A stretch of 43,643 nucleotides of DNA, taken from NCBI GenBank assembly GCA_021810145.1, contig JAJZJL010000023.1:1-43643 (forward strand), in the 5' to 3' direction. Source of the DNA: Planctomycetota bacterium (GTDB taxonomy: Bacteria > Planctomycetota > Phycisphaerae > WQYP01). The position numbers were made by a program, and so were the translations under genes. Below are positions 27,262 through 35,312 of the stretch, in pieces. Below the pieces are notes generated by a model, which saw only the letters and a list, made by a program, of their open reading frames with translations, was not told the origin of the DNA and did not search any database. Every line of letters begins with the position of its first letter. Within the stretch, counting starts at the first letter, position 1.

Positions 27262-27591
27262 TTTTTACACTGGTGTGATCGGCTTCGTGTCGCCCAAGGT
27301 TCCCCGTCCGGGGCCAGCCGGGGCGCGTTTGGCCAGCGCCAACGGAGCCGCCATTCCAAGAAAGGCAGCCTTCCCGCAGTGGGTGGGAGTGTTTCCGCGT
27401 CGCGCCGGGCTTGCGAACCGCCGACGCCGTTCGGCATACGCTCAGATTAGCGCGCTGAGTCTGGGGTCGGCCGGGGATTCAATGCCGGCATGGGGGACTG
27501 CATACCGAATTGGGCGAACATCCGAATGCGGATATCGTTCCCGCGCCAACAGCTTTTTGTGAACTTGGTCTCGTGAAGGTGTGATATTGCT
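27262..27591. other. Intergenic region downstream of tRNA-Ser
   Basis: No gene is seen. CCCCGTCCGGGG near 27303 is a short GC inverted repeat. I found no second copy of the tRNA 3' end within the window, so an attachment-site repeat is not demonstrated. Confidence 0.4.
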
Positions 27592-28704
27592 ATGCCTCGG
27601 GAAATACATATTCCGTGGTGGGCCGAAGATCCCTGGTGGGAAACGCCGGAGTACGCCCCGTTCGTTAGCAGAAACGCGACGAAATTCCGGATCGCCGTTT
27701 CCGCGATGCAGCGCTACTTTGACCGGGCATGGTGGGCCGACGTACCGAAATTGGCCAGACGTAACTGCGTCGCGGCGAGGCTGACTGGAAAAGGCACGAT
27801 GGTCTTAGGCTTCATTGATGCGCTTGGAAGTGCGGTAGCGTCACTGGAGGATTCAGAGGGGTTCCGGTCAAAGATGGCTCGTCTAAAGGACGATGACTCC
27901 GGCTCGACCGTCTTCGAATTCCTTATTGCTGGCTACCTTCGAGCCGGCGGCCTCGCGGTAAAGTTCCCTGCCGAAAACAACGCCAACAGAACCCCCGACA
28001 TCGTGGCAGATTGGGAGGGGAACCGTATCGCCGTGGAGTGCAAAAGGCTTCAGGTTGAGGAGTGGGAACAGTGGGCAATGGATATCGGATTAAGGGTGCT
28101 GAACGATTTGCCCGGCGATGCTGCGAAACGGTACTCAATCCAAATCGAGCTGGATCCACGCCTTTCCGAGATTCGAACCGACGACGGAAAATACCCTGGA
28201 ATCAACCGGGCCGTTGCGGAGGCGATTACCTACCGCATTGGGTCCGCAGTCGGCGAGGTAGTCGCAACCGCCCCGCAACTTCCCTACCAGTTCACGATCG
28301 CTGGCCTTGGAGCGGCGGTTCTTCGGGATAAGAATGAAAAGATTGAAACATCGCTTTCGGGATTCAGCATCTCGCCCATTTCGCAACTGCGGCGCATCCT
28401 GACCAACGGGCTATGGCGGGCCGTCGACCAAATCCCGCGCGGCCTCCCCGGCATTGTGGTTATTCAGTGCGAGCACCTCCCCGACCCCGATTTTGCTCGG
28501 CTTGTCTTGGACGCAATTACCAGGCACGACCCTTCTCGTTTCGGGCGGTTGTGGGCGTTGCTGCTCGTGCCGAGGCTTTATCTGAACGATGCACGATCCG
28601 CATTGCTGTTTATAAACCGCAATAGCGCCGCCTCCGAACGCGCTCCCACTTGCGAGCTAGCGCTCTCAGCGTTGCGCAAGCACCTCGATCCGCAAGAGGC
28701 CTAA
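27592..28704 (+). CDS. PD-(D/E)XK nuclease-like protein
   Basis: I do not recognise a named family for this 370-residue protein, but it carries a PD-(D/E)XK-type core. E109 sits in the helix TVFEFLIAGYLRAGG, followed by TPD with D136, then AVECKR with E149 and K151. The spacing E...PD...ExK is that of restriction-like nucleases, with Cys between Glu and Lys. The first 100 residues are Trp-rich and the last 150 have an alpha/beta character with hydrophobic strands (GIVVIQCEHL, WALLLVPRLYL). There is no methyltransferase, helicase or immunity-like neighbour. The ATG at 27592 has AAGGTG 10 nt upstream. Its place after a tRNA suggests an acquired defence or element-encoded nuclease. Confidence 0.7.
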   Translation: MPREIHIPWWAEDPWWETPEYAPFVSRNATKFRIAVSAMQRYFDRAWWADVPKLARRNCVAARLTGKGTMVLGFIDALGSAVASLEDSEGFRSKMARLKDDDSGSTVFEFLIAGYLRAGGLAVKFPAENNANRTPDIVADWEGNRIAVECKRLQVEEWEQWAMDIGLRVLNDLPGDAAKRYSIQIELDPRLSEIRTDDGKYPGINRAVAEAITYRIGSAVGEVVATAPQLPYQFTIAGLGAAVLRDKNEKIETSLSGFSISPISQLRRILTNGLWRAVDQIPRGLPGIVVIQCEHLPDPDFARLVLDAITRHDPSRFGRLWALLLVPRLYLNDARSALLFINRNSAASERAPTCELALSALRKHLDPQEA

Positions 28705-29039
28705 TGAGATTCTGCCCTGCCTGGCGCTCGGTCCCATCCGCCCGGCTTTCGCGGAAGAGCTCGAACTGAGTGAACGCCATTTCCCCCCAGGGCCGGGCTT
28801 CTCGTCTCGCAAACTACCGCTCCGTGCGGATGGACTGGTGCCGCGCTGCCCCGGCGGCGGATATGTCACGCACCCTGCCGAGGTTGGACAGCATCCGGCA
28901 CCTTGCGGAGCCGTTTTGCCCCTGTGCATTCAATGCACCTACTGAACCAGCTTGCGGCGTGCCCATTTTTGTATCCCGTCATATAATTCGCATTGAGACA
29001 AGCCAGCTATCGGCATGATTTGTCGCTGAAAGAAAATGT
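28705..29039. other. Intergenic region upstream of the DUF1697 gene
   Basis: No gene is seen. TATAAT at 28982-28987 is a likely -10 element for the following operon, but no good -35 stands 16-18 bp before it. A palindrome lies further upstream at 28924-28938. Confidence 0.4.
28924..28938. promoter_or_regulatory. Perfect 7-bp inverted repeat, operator-like
   Basis: GTGCATT and AATGCAC flank a single C. The site is about 45 bp upstream of the TATAAT at 28982, a spacing that suits an activator or a dimeric regulator. No regulator gene is adjacent. Confidence 0.35.
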
Positions 29040-29558
29040 ATGAAAACCCATATTGTACTGGCTCGTGGCGTGATGCCAGTTGGCAAAAACAAGGTGCCGA
29101 TGGCACAGTTGCGTGAATTATTAACAACAGCCGGATTTAAATCGGTCCGCACATATATTGCCAGTGGCAATGCGCTTCTTGATTCAAACCTGCCGGAAGC
29201 AACCATTGCCAAGTGCGTGCACGACCTTATCCACACGCACATTGGCCCGGACCTTGCCGTTCTGGTACGCACCGCCGCCGAGCTTAAAGCGGCACGGAAG
29301 AAAAACCCTTTCGCCAATGGCTCGCCAAATCATGTATTGATCTACTTTTTCGCCAAACCGGTCCCGGAGAATTTTCTAAAAGAAGTGGTCGCCCCCGGCG
29401 GGGAACAGGTGGCCGTCCGCGGCCGGGAGGTGTATGTGCACTACCCCGTTGACATCGGCCACAGCAAACTCAGGCTGCCAAAAGTGGCGAAAGAAGCCAC
29501 CGCCCGGAATATCAACACGATTACCAAGCTATTGGAGATCAGCGACGGCCATGCCTGA
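29040..29558 (+). CDS. DUF1697 family protein
   Basis: This 172-residue protein matches DUF1697. The N-terminus has ARGVMPVGKNKVPMAQLRELL, a variant of the family's LRGINVGGKNKVPM motif. It continues with SVRTYIASGNALLDS and ends with TARNINTITKLLEI. The family is widespread in soil bacteria, cytosolic, and biochemically uncharacterised. Here the family's usual Asn in RGIN is replaced (RGVM). It overlaps the next gene by 8 bp, which implies co-translation. The ATG at 29040 has no strong ribosome binding site. Confidence 0.85.
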   Translation: MKTHIVLARGVMPVGKNKVPMAQLRELLTTAGFKSVRTYIASGNALLDSNLPEATIAKCVHDLIHTHIGPDLAVLVRTAAELKAARKKNPFANGSPNHVLIYFFAKPVPENFLKEVVAPGGEQVAVRGREVYVHYPVDIGHSKLRLPKVAKEATARNINTITKLLEISDGHA

Positions 29559-30123
29559 AATCCGCCCTGTCAAAACATTTGCAACCGCCGTAGAGTTCCG
29601 CCAATGGCTCGCCAGGCATCATGCGAAATCCGCCGGTATCTGGCTGCGAATCGCCAGGAAGCACGCGGACCGGAAAACTGTAAGCTACGCCGAAGCGCTT
29701 GATGAAGCACTGTGTTTCGGCTGGATCGACGGACAAAAAGCCAGATGCGACGAGGATTTCTGGCTGCAAAAATTCACGCCGCGCCGAACCAGGAGCTTAT
29801 GGTCAAAACGGAATCGGGAGCATATCGCCCGCCTGATAAAAGAAAAACGCATGACCCCACCAGGATTAGCGGCAGTACAAGCCGCCATTGCCGATGGCCG
29901 CTGGGACAGCGCATACGACTCGGCGCGTACCATGGAAGTTCCGGAAGATTTCATCACCGAACTCAAGGAAGATAAAACCGCCTACGCATTTTTCCTGACG
30001 CTCAACAAAGCCAACACCTACGCCATCGCCTGGCGGCTGCAAACCGCCAAGAGACCGGAAACCCGCCATCGCCGCAAAGCCCAGTTGCTGGCACAAATGA
30101 AAGCCCGCAAACCCCTGCACTAA
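29551..30123 (+). CDS. YdeI/OmpD-associated family protein
   Basis: This 190-residue protein resembles the YdeI/OmdA family: FRQWLARHHAKSAGIWLRIARK (in two parts near 16-37), YAEALDEALCFGWIDGQK, then FTPRRTRSLWSKRN and a C-terminal helical part with FFLTLNKANTYAIAWRLQTA. Members have been linked to resistance to antimicrobial peptides and to an outer-membrane porin in enterobacteria, but the molecular activity is unknown. The ATG at 29551 overlaps the DUF1697 stop by 8 bp. A longer frame from 29434 would run far into that gene and is not supported by similarity. Confidence 0.83.
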   Translation: MPEIRPVKTFATAVEFRQWLARHHAKSAGIWLRIARKHADRKTVSYAEALDEALCFGWIDGQKARCDEDFWLQKFTPRRTRSLWSKRNREHIARLIKEKRMTPPGLAAVQAAIADGRWDSAYDSARTMEVPEDFITELKEDKTAYAFFLTLNKANTYAIAWRLQTAKRPETRHRRKAQLLAQMKARKPLH

Positions 30124-30138
30124 CCGGAAATCCGAAAG

Positions 30139-30165
30139 GCCAACCCCGGCAGCCGGCGCGTTGGC
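30139..30165 (+). terminator. Strong hairpin after the YdeI-like gene
   Basis: Sixteen bases after the stop, GCCAAC (30139-30144) pairs with GTTGGC (30160-30165), and an inner CCGG-CAG-CCGG stem stacks on it. No T-tract follows, so termination may be Rho-assisted or the hairpin may protect the 3' end. Confidence 0.4.
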
Positions 30166-30320
30166 TTGAAGGCGCGGGATCGAATGACCGACAGGCCGGA
30201 AACGCAACCCCCTTCGCAGCTGCCGCGATGAAAGCAGCTCAGCTAACGCGGGGAATGGGCTAACCGCAGCGGCACTCGCGACTGCCCCGGCGGGGGCCAG
30301 AGCTCCACCGCCGCCTCGGC

Positions 30321-30410
30321 AACCCGACCGAACTTACGCCACCACGCGTAAAGTGTTACATTTCTGATCCCATGCACCCGGCACAATTCCATGAGTGCCC
30401 TATCGCTGTC
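30321..30410 (-). pseudogene. Transposase OrfA-like remnant
   Basis: On the minus strand this part of a short open frame reads ELCRVHGIRNVTLYAWWRKFG, which resembles the helix-turn-helix of IS3-type OrfA proteins (a pattern like VCREHGI-ST-YRW-KYGG). The rest of the frame has no similarity I can see, no OrfB follows and no terminal inverted repeats are evident. It is best read as a decayed relic. Confidence 0.45.
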
Positions 30411-30500
30411 CCGATGGCCATCTGTATTCGCGCCGCGTCGATCTTGCCTGTGCTCTACTGGGTCGCTTGCTGTCCATACGACCCCCGATCCTTTCCGCAC

Positions 30501-30980
30501 CCAAAGTCATTAGGAAACACTGGCACCGGTCTTTGGGCGCTGGACCAATATGCAATAACCGCAACCGGTACACCCCTATTTTTCCGGAGGCTCACGAAAG
30601 GCTTTACGATACGCCGGCGTTACCCTACGGGCGCGGGCCCACGTGGGGCCGTCACCCGTCCGTCGAGTTTGTGCAGGCCCCGCGAAGATCAGGGCCGGTG
30701 CTTAGCCCCGTTTGTTTATTCGGCATACCCGGCCGAAATACCTGCTTCCGCCTGAAACACGCGAATCAGCAGTTGCCTCAAGCCGAATACCCCGCTTGGC
30801 CGCCGCTCGTAAATCCCCTGCACTGCCCGACGGGTTCCGGATTCGCAGGTTGTGCCCCTGCTTTGGCTGGGGGTGGCGATCCTGCCACGGTGCAAGGTGC
30901 AACAAATTATCCGTGAATGCCTGTTATGAAATGGCCGCCCGTGATATGCTTTTTACCATTTATAATGGAGTGGTCATACA
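30501..30980. other. Intergenic region upstream of the OLD gene
   Basis: No gene is seen despite open frames on both strands. A TATAAT at 30961-30966 is too close to the start at 30981 to leave a normal leader and has no good -35. Confidence 0.4.
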
Positions 30981-32669
30981 TTGAAAATTGAGAAAATCAG
31001 GTTTTCGAATTTCGGCCCCTTCCTCCGTGAACATACGCTCGAGTTGGAGCCTGATGTCACTGTACTTACTGGTGCCAACGACACCGGCAAGAGTTTCCTG
31101 ATGAAATTGATCTGGATTGCATGCTCAGCCAACATCGCAGACCGCCCCGACGTGAACACCATACGAGCCGCGGAAGAGGAGGGTGGACCTGCCGACCGAC
31201 AAATGAAGGTTACGATCGAGGCAAAAATTTCCAGTGCAGAATCACTTCCTTTTCTTCCCGGACCACCAACCGAAAAACTAGAGCAAGGTGATGGGTTGAT
31301 TATGGAGAAGCAACTCTCATCCCGCCAGCTACAGATAATAAAATGTCGTGATAAACCTGTATCTGTTCCAACTAATCCGTGGACAGTCACCCGCCTGCCA
31401 CCGATGCCAGCATCCGAATTTCGGGACGCTGTCCCTATTGGGCAAGCTAACGACTCGGAGGCAGCGCTGCTTCGCTCGGCCTTAGGAGCAAACTATGCCA
31501 ATCTCCCGTCCCGTACAGATCAAAACTGGCCTGCCACTTTGCGGGCCAAGGAAGATGCAGTCCGAGATTGGCTCAACGATCTTTTGCCATCAATGCTGCG
31601 CTATGATGTTCATATAACCACAGACGCAAATAACCACATAAGAGTCTCCCTGAAAGACTCCTTCGGCATCGGTGTTCCTCTACATTCCCGCGGCCATGGA
31701 ATTCGCCAAATATTTTCCCTCCTTGGGCCATTAGTCGAATCGCGCGTGCAGAAAAAACCGCAAATCATCCTTCTCGACGAACCAGAGCATCATCTCCACG
31801 CGGATGCCCAGCATACTCTTCGGCAATTTCTTGAAAGAATAGGCAGAGAGCCATTAATTCAGGTAATTTACGCCACACATTCTTCGTCGATGATAAATAA
31901 CATGCGCGAACAATCTATACGGGTGCTATCTCGTAAAAAAAACGGCAACGACCCAACGAGCGTCATCGATAAGCTCGACGGCTCCAACCACAATTTCGGT
32001 CTGGTGCGCACCAGCCTTGGGCTGGCTCCCTCGGACTCCCTCCTGTATGCGGATACTACTATTATCGTGGAAGGGAAGACGGAGGTTCGTTGCCTGCCGT
32101 CCCTGCTGGAAAGGCTCGAAAAAGAAAAGATCCCAGGGTTCGAAAACGCGGGCACCCTGCTGGCGGGAGCACATTTCCTCGACGGGGAGGGCGACTCCTT
32201 CGAATTTATCGCCCGTTTTGCCAAGTCCCACGGTTGCTACGTAATCGTCTTCCTTGACGGAGACAAGAAGCAGCGAAAAGGGCTAAAAAAAATCGAATCG
32301 AGCGAGGACATCCCTGTCATTCGCCTGAAACCTAACAAGGACTTTGAATCCCTAATAGCGCCGAGCACCTATTTTGCTGCTATCCAAAAATTGGCCAGGG
32401 AAGCCGACGCCCCCGTAAACGCCGACGAGCTCACTCAGCAAAAGTTTGATGAGTGGCTCAAATCCCAGAAGCAGAGTGTTAGGGAAGCCGTGTTCGGCCG
32501 ACAGATCCATGAATGGCTGGATGCTAACGAATGCCGGTTGTCCAAATATGCAATCATGCACGAAGCCGTAAATTTATGCGACATTGGGGAGGTGCACGTG
32601 GATGAGCTAAGATCATTAGTAGGGGAAATGCGCCGTGCAGCAAATGAGGGGGCCAGGCCCGGTGTTTGA
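30981..32669 (+). CDS. OLD-family ATPase with TOPRIM nuclease domain
   Basis: This 562-residue protein has an ABC-type ATPase with Walker A GANDTGKS (31-38), a signature-like SRGHG (236-240), Walker B ILLDEPEHHLH (263-273) and a switch His in ATHSS (H300). A C-terminal TOPRIM domain has Glu364 in IIVEGKTE and the DxD motif in FLDGDKK (D426, D428). OLD proteins are metal-dependent nucleases, some of which act in phage defence; GajA of Gabija is a relative. No UvrD-like helicase follows, so Gabija is not supported and this is a stand-alone, class 1-like OLD. The start is TTG at 30981, with GGAG (30967-30970) 10 nt upstream. Confidence 0.87.
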   Translation: MKIEKIRFSNFGPFLREHTLELEPDVTVLTGANDTGKSFLMKLIWIACSANIADRPDVNTIRAAEEEGGPADRQMKVTIEAKISSAESLPFLPGPPTEKLEQGDGLIMEKQLSSRQLQIIKCRDKPVSVPTNPWTVTRLPPMPASEFRDAVPIGQANDSEAALLRSALGANYANLPSRTDQNWPATLRAKEDAVRDWLNDLLPSMLRYDVHITTDANNHIRVSLKDSFGIGVPLHSRGHGIRQIFSLLGPLVESRVQKKPQIILLDEPEHHLHADAQHTLRQFLERIGREPLIQVIYATHSSSMINNMREQSIRVLSRKKNGNDPTSVIDKLDGSNHNFGLVRTSLGLAPSDSLLYADTTIIVEGKTEVRCLPSLLERLEKEKIPGFENAGTLLAGAHFLDGEGDSFEFIARFAKSHGCYVIVFLDGDKKQRKGLKKIESSEDIPVIRLKPNKDFESLIAPSTYFAAIQKLAREADAPVNADELTQQKFDEWLKSQKQSVREAVFGRQIHEWLDANECRLSKYAIMHEAVNLCDIGEVHVDELRSLVGEMRRAANEGARPGV

Positions 32670-32828
32670 CTCCACTTGTACGCACAGGTTTCGAACACAT
32701 TAACATCTGTACATCGAATACTATTTTCCGATTGGTTGGCCGGCCGCAATCCTTTGGCCGTACGCCGTTAAACCTGAACGGCGGCCACAGGGGATCCCGT
32801 TACGCCGAAAAATCAAATCGCCCATTGT

Positions 32829-32846
32829 TCCCCGGCCCGCCGGGGA
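32829..32846. repeat. 18-bp GC palindrome, relative of 377-394
   Basis: TCCCCGGCCCGCCGGGGA forms an 8-bp stem. It matches 16 of 18 positions of the palindrome at 377-394. Like that copy it is followed within a few bases by a TCATTG/TCGTTG word (TCATTGA at 32848). A third, degenerate instance (GCGCCGGGGC before TCATTGA) is at about 33005-33021. Confidence 0.65.
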
Positions 32847-32883
32847 GTCATTGACAAGTGTTCACAGGGAAGACACTGCTTGA

Positions 32884-32995
32884 GGAGCCAGGAGTCAGGA
32901 GCGAGGAGTCAGGAGTCAGGAGTTGGGAGTTAGAAGAGCGTTGAGGCGCTGCGCTTTGAATTTCTTCCAGGTTCCAGGTTCTGAATTCCAGCTTC
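32884..32995. repeat. Heptamer tandem array
   Basis: Seven consecutive 7-bp units with consensus GGAGTCA run from 32884 to 32932; three are exact. After five less regular heptads, four more units in the same 7-bp phase follow (two copies of CAGGTTC, then TGAATTC and CAGCTTC, 32968-32995). The rest of the 611-bp space between the OLD and ROK genes holds no gene that I can support. Confidence 0.75.
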
Positions 32996-33280
32996 TGTCG
33001 CGGTGCGCCGGGGCTCATTGATTGCCACAGTTCCAAGAGGTGCAAATACTTACCCGAACAATCCTTTGCGTCCTTTGTCTCCATCCTATGAGCCGCATCT
33101 ACCGCGTATCTTCCGGGTGTGCATATTCTCTGGGTATGAAGTACTTGCGGTTATACGGCGGTCTGAACCTCAATGGTTCCATTCCCGGCCGGTTAATCCT
33201 CCCCCAGACGGCAGCGGCGGGGGCGTTGGCGGTGTGCCGCTCATCTTGCCGATTTCGTGGCCGAACCATAGGATGATGCA

Positions 33281-34414
33281 ATGGCCATGAAGCTTGACGC
33301 TAATGAAAGACTGATCCTTCGGCTCATCTGGCAGCGTCGGGCGCTGTCGCGATGGGAACTTCACGAACTTACCAGTAGTACGCCCAACCAGGTCGGCCTT
33401 GATGCAGGAAGGCTTGTCAAACGCGGTCTGCTGAGGGAGCGAATTCCTGATATAACAGGGCCCGGGCGGCCTCGGGTTCCATTGGAAATTGATCCGTCTC
33501 GCCGTTATGTTCTTGGACTGGCCCTTCGCCCCGGCCATATCGAGTGTGCTCGCCTGAATCTTCTTGGAGCCATGCTCGGACGGCAAATCCGTGTTGATAT
33601 AGCGGTACCAGATCGCATGATTCCCTCTGCTTGCGAATTGGTTAAAGCGCACGTCGGACCGGATTGCATCGGGGTTGGTTTAAGCACGCCAGGCTTTGTT
33701 GACCTGGATCAGCGGCAGATTTTGTCATCATCGGCAATGGCCGGCAAGGTACCGGTCGCGCTGGCACCGGTTTACAGCGCGTCGGGTGCCATTCCTGTTA
33801 CTCTGGAAAATGACATGCACGCCTTGGCTGCTCGCTGGTTGATGACGCACGAGGCCTTTGGGAAGGAAGACGTCGTGCTGGTGTTCATTCAAGATGGTGA
33901 ACTGGGAGCGGCTGTGCTAATCGATGGCCAGCCAAACCGAGGTTGCGCCGTCGGAGCCAACGACCTGGGGCATATGCGGGTTATGGTCCGAACAGAGTTG
34001 TGCCATTGTGGGCACTACGGATGCCTGGAACGAATTTGCTCAACAGCCTTTCTGAGGAATCTTGATGGCAATGGAGAAAGTTTGCTGAACAGGCTGGCTT
34101 CCATCAGAACATTGTCCACCGACCCCTCGCTGAAAAAGATGACCCGGTATCTTGCAACCGGCCTGGCCAACGCCGCCAACTTCATGCGGCCCAACCGTTT
34201 GGTACTCGTGAGCCAATTCATCCGCTACCCTGTTTTCAGTGATGCTCTTACGCGGTTCGTGCGTCGCCGCCTTTTGGCCGGCATTGCGGACCGCATTCAA
34301 ATCGATTTGTGGGACCAACCTGGTGCCAGCAATGGCGAGACCGCTGGATGGCTGGCGCTCGCGAGCCTCTACCGCGACGGGTGGAATCGCATGCCATCAC
34401 CGCCGGAACAGTAG
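33281..34414 (+). CDS. ROK-family transcriptional regulator
   Basis: This 377-residue protein has an N-terminal winged helix (about 8-55: LILRLIWQRRALSRWELHEL) and a ROK domain. The zinc-site signature is present: GH at 230-231, then CHCGHYGCLE with C241, C243 and C248. The sugar-site motif ENDMHA (176-181) keeps the Asn-Asp pair. The N-terminal phosphate-binding DxGxT of sugar kinases is absent, so it is a NagC/XylR-type repressor and not a kinase. It should release DNA when it binds a sugar. The PEP-CTERM/glycosidase genes that start 0.9 kb downstream are the obvious targets. The start is ATG 33281, or ATG 33287. Confidence 0.88.
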   Translation: MAMKLDANERLILRLIWQRRALSRWELHELTSSTPNQVGLDAGRLVKRGLLRERIPDITGPGRPRVPLEIDPSRRYVLGLALRPGHIECARLNLLGAMLGRQIRVDIAVPDRMIPSACELVKAHVGPDCIGVGLSTPGFVDLDQRQILSSSAMAGKVPVALAPVYSASGAIPVTLENDMHALAARWLMTHEAFGKEDVVLVFIQDGELGAAVLIDGQPNRGCAVGANDLGHMRVMVRTELCHCGHYGCLERICSTAFLRNLDGNGESLLNRLASIRTLSTDPSLKKMTRYLATGLANAANFMRPNRLVLVSQFIRYPVFSDALTRFVRRRLLAGIADRIQIDLWDQPGASNGETAGWLALASLYRDGWNRMPSPPEQ

Positions 34415-34985
34415 GACACGGGTTGGTCAGCAGTATCGGTATTATCTGGTGCAGCCAATATTCGGAGCAGGGGGTTAGAGACGCAACCGAACCTGGGGCC
34501 GAATTCCGCCAGAGCGAATGGTTGGCAGTTGGCAAATCTAAAAAGGATATTGCCCCGGTCCTCGACCCCGACCCCCGATAGATCACGATGACAATGTGGC
34601 GGAATATCGGGATGGGGTCCAGTATTCCGCCGTCCTGCCAGCCTGCAGGTCGCTGAAAATGTTCCAGCAACACCGCCGATCATTGTGTCGTTTTGGCGGC
34701 ACCAATTCTCGATTTGCGCCAGCGAAGCCTATAATTCAATTGAGGCTCCGGCGCCCACGGCCGTGATATTTTTTATTAATATAAATAAATATAAGGGGAT
34801 TGGATTCGTTATGTGCAACTCTTTTTATCACCTGAAAATCCAAAGAAAGTTGTTTTGTATCGAAGAGGCTCGGCTTGTGATGTTGTCCCATTTATTGGGA
34901 GAATGATGGCATAATCGCGCTAATTTGGCGGAATTTTGAGCAATTCCTTTGACCCTGTTTAGTATTAAAAAGCCGCTCTAAAAAG
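34415..34985. other. Intergenic region, turning AT-rich
   Basis: No gene is seen. From about 34760 the sequence becomes clearly AT-rich compared with the rest of the window, which marks a control region upstream of the promoter at 35012. Confidence 0.5.
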
Positions 34986-34999
34986 AATTTTATAAAATT
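34986..34999. promoter_or_regulatory. 14-bp AT palindrome, candidate ROK operator
   Basis: AATTTTATAAAATT is a perfect palindrome ending 12 bp before the -35 hexamer. Operators of ROK repressors such as NagC, Mlc and XylR are AT-rich inverted repeats, so this is the best candidate site. It could also act as an UP element or intrinsic bend. Confidence 0.45.
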
Positions 35000-35011
35000 T
35001 TGTAAAAATAC

Positions 35012-35039
35012 TTGACAAGGTGTTTCCAAAAGTTATAAT
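35012..35039 (+). promoter_or_regulatory. Consensus sigma-70 promoter
   Basis: A perfect TTGACA (35012-35017) and a perfect TATAAT (35034-35039) are separated by 16 bp. Transcription would start near 35046, giving a leader of about 267 nt. This is the strongest promoter-like sequence I saw in the window. Confidence 0.75.
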
Positions 35040-35045
35040 TCATAT

Positions 35046-35312
35046 CAGTAACGCAAGAGTCGTAGCCGCGGGGGTCTCCGCGGAGCTGAAAGCAGAAAGG
35101 GGCGTCAACTTGGTTTCGGCCATGATCTCCGGCCGAGTTAAAGAATAAGAAGAGCGGTGAAAATGGCCGTCAATAGCGAATGATTCGCTTGGGCATGATG
35201 ATTCCGTCGCAATATGAATATTAACGTCTGCGGCCTTGTTGGCGCGTGGACCCGCAACTCGCCCGGTCGGCGGGAATTTCGAGAGGCTCCCACAGGGAGC
35301 AGGAGTGTTTTT
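35046..35312 (+). promoter_or_regulatory. Long structured 5' leader
   Basis: The predicted leader contains CCGCGG twice around a 6-nt loop (35066-35083), a TCGGCC/GGCCGA stem near 35128-35148, and a perfect GCTCCC-ACA-GGGAGC hairpin (35286-35300) that ends directly before the ribosome binding site AGGAG (35301-35305). I do not recognise a known riboswitch class. Confidence 0.5.

Noticed and set aside
27123..27562. Open frames on both strands across tRNA-Ser
   Set aside because: Their translated sequences are read-through of the tRNA (for example the GIRTRGTGCNPYT peptide, a common artefact of tRNA genes).
30702..30984. Small open frames between the transposase relic and the OLD gene
   Set aside because: Frames occur on both strands with random-looking, Arg/Pro-rich translations and no ribosome binding sites.
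30981..32669. Gabija system (GajA plus GajB)
   Set aside because: No UvrD/Rep-like helicase gene follows; the next gene is a ROK regulator after 611 bp of repeats.
34685..34906. 73-residue open frame in the AT-rich control region
   Set aside because: No similarity or ribosome binding site; AT-rich composition explains the residues.
35214..35312. Upstream extension of the first PEP-CTERM gene
   Set aside because: The segment is the structured leader with the hairpin at 35286-35300; AGGAG and the signal peptide support 35313.
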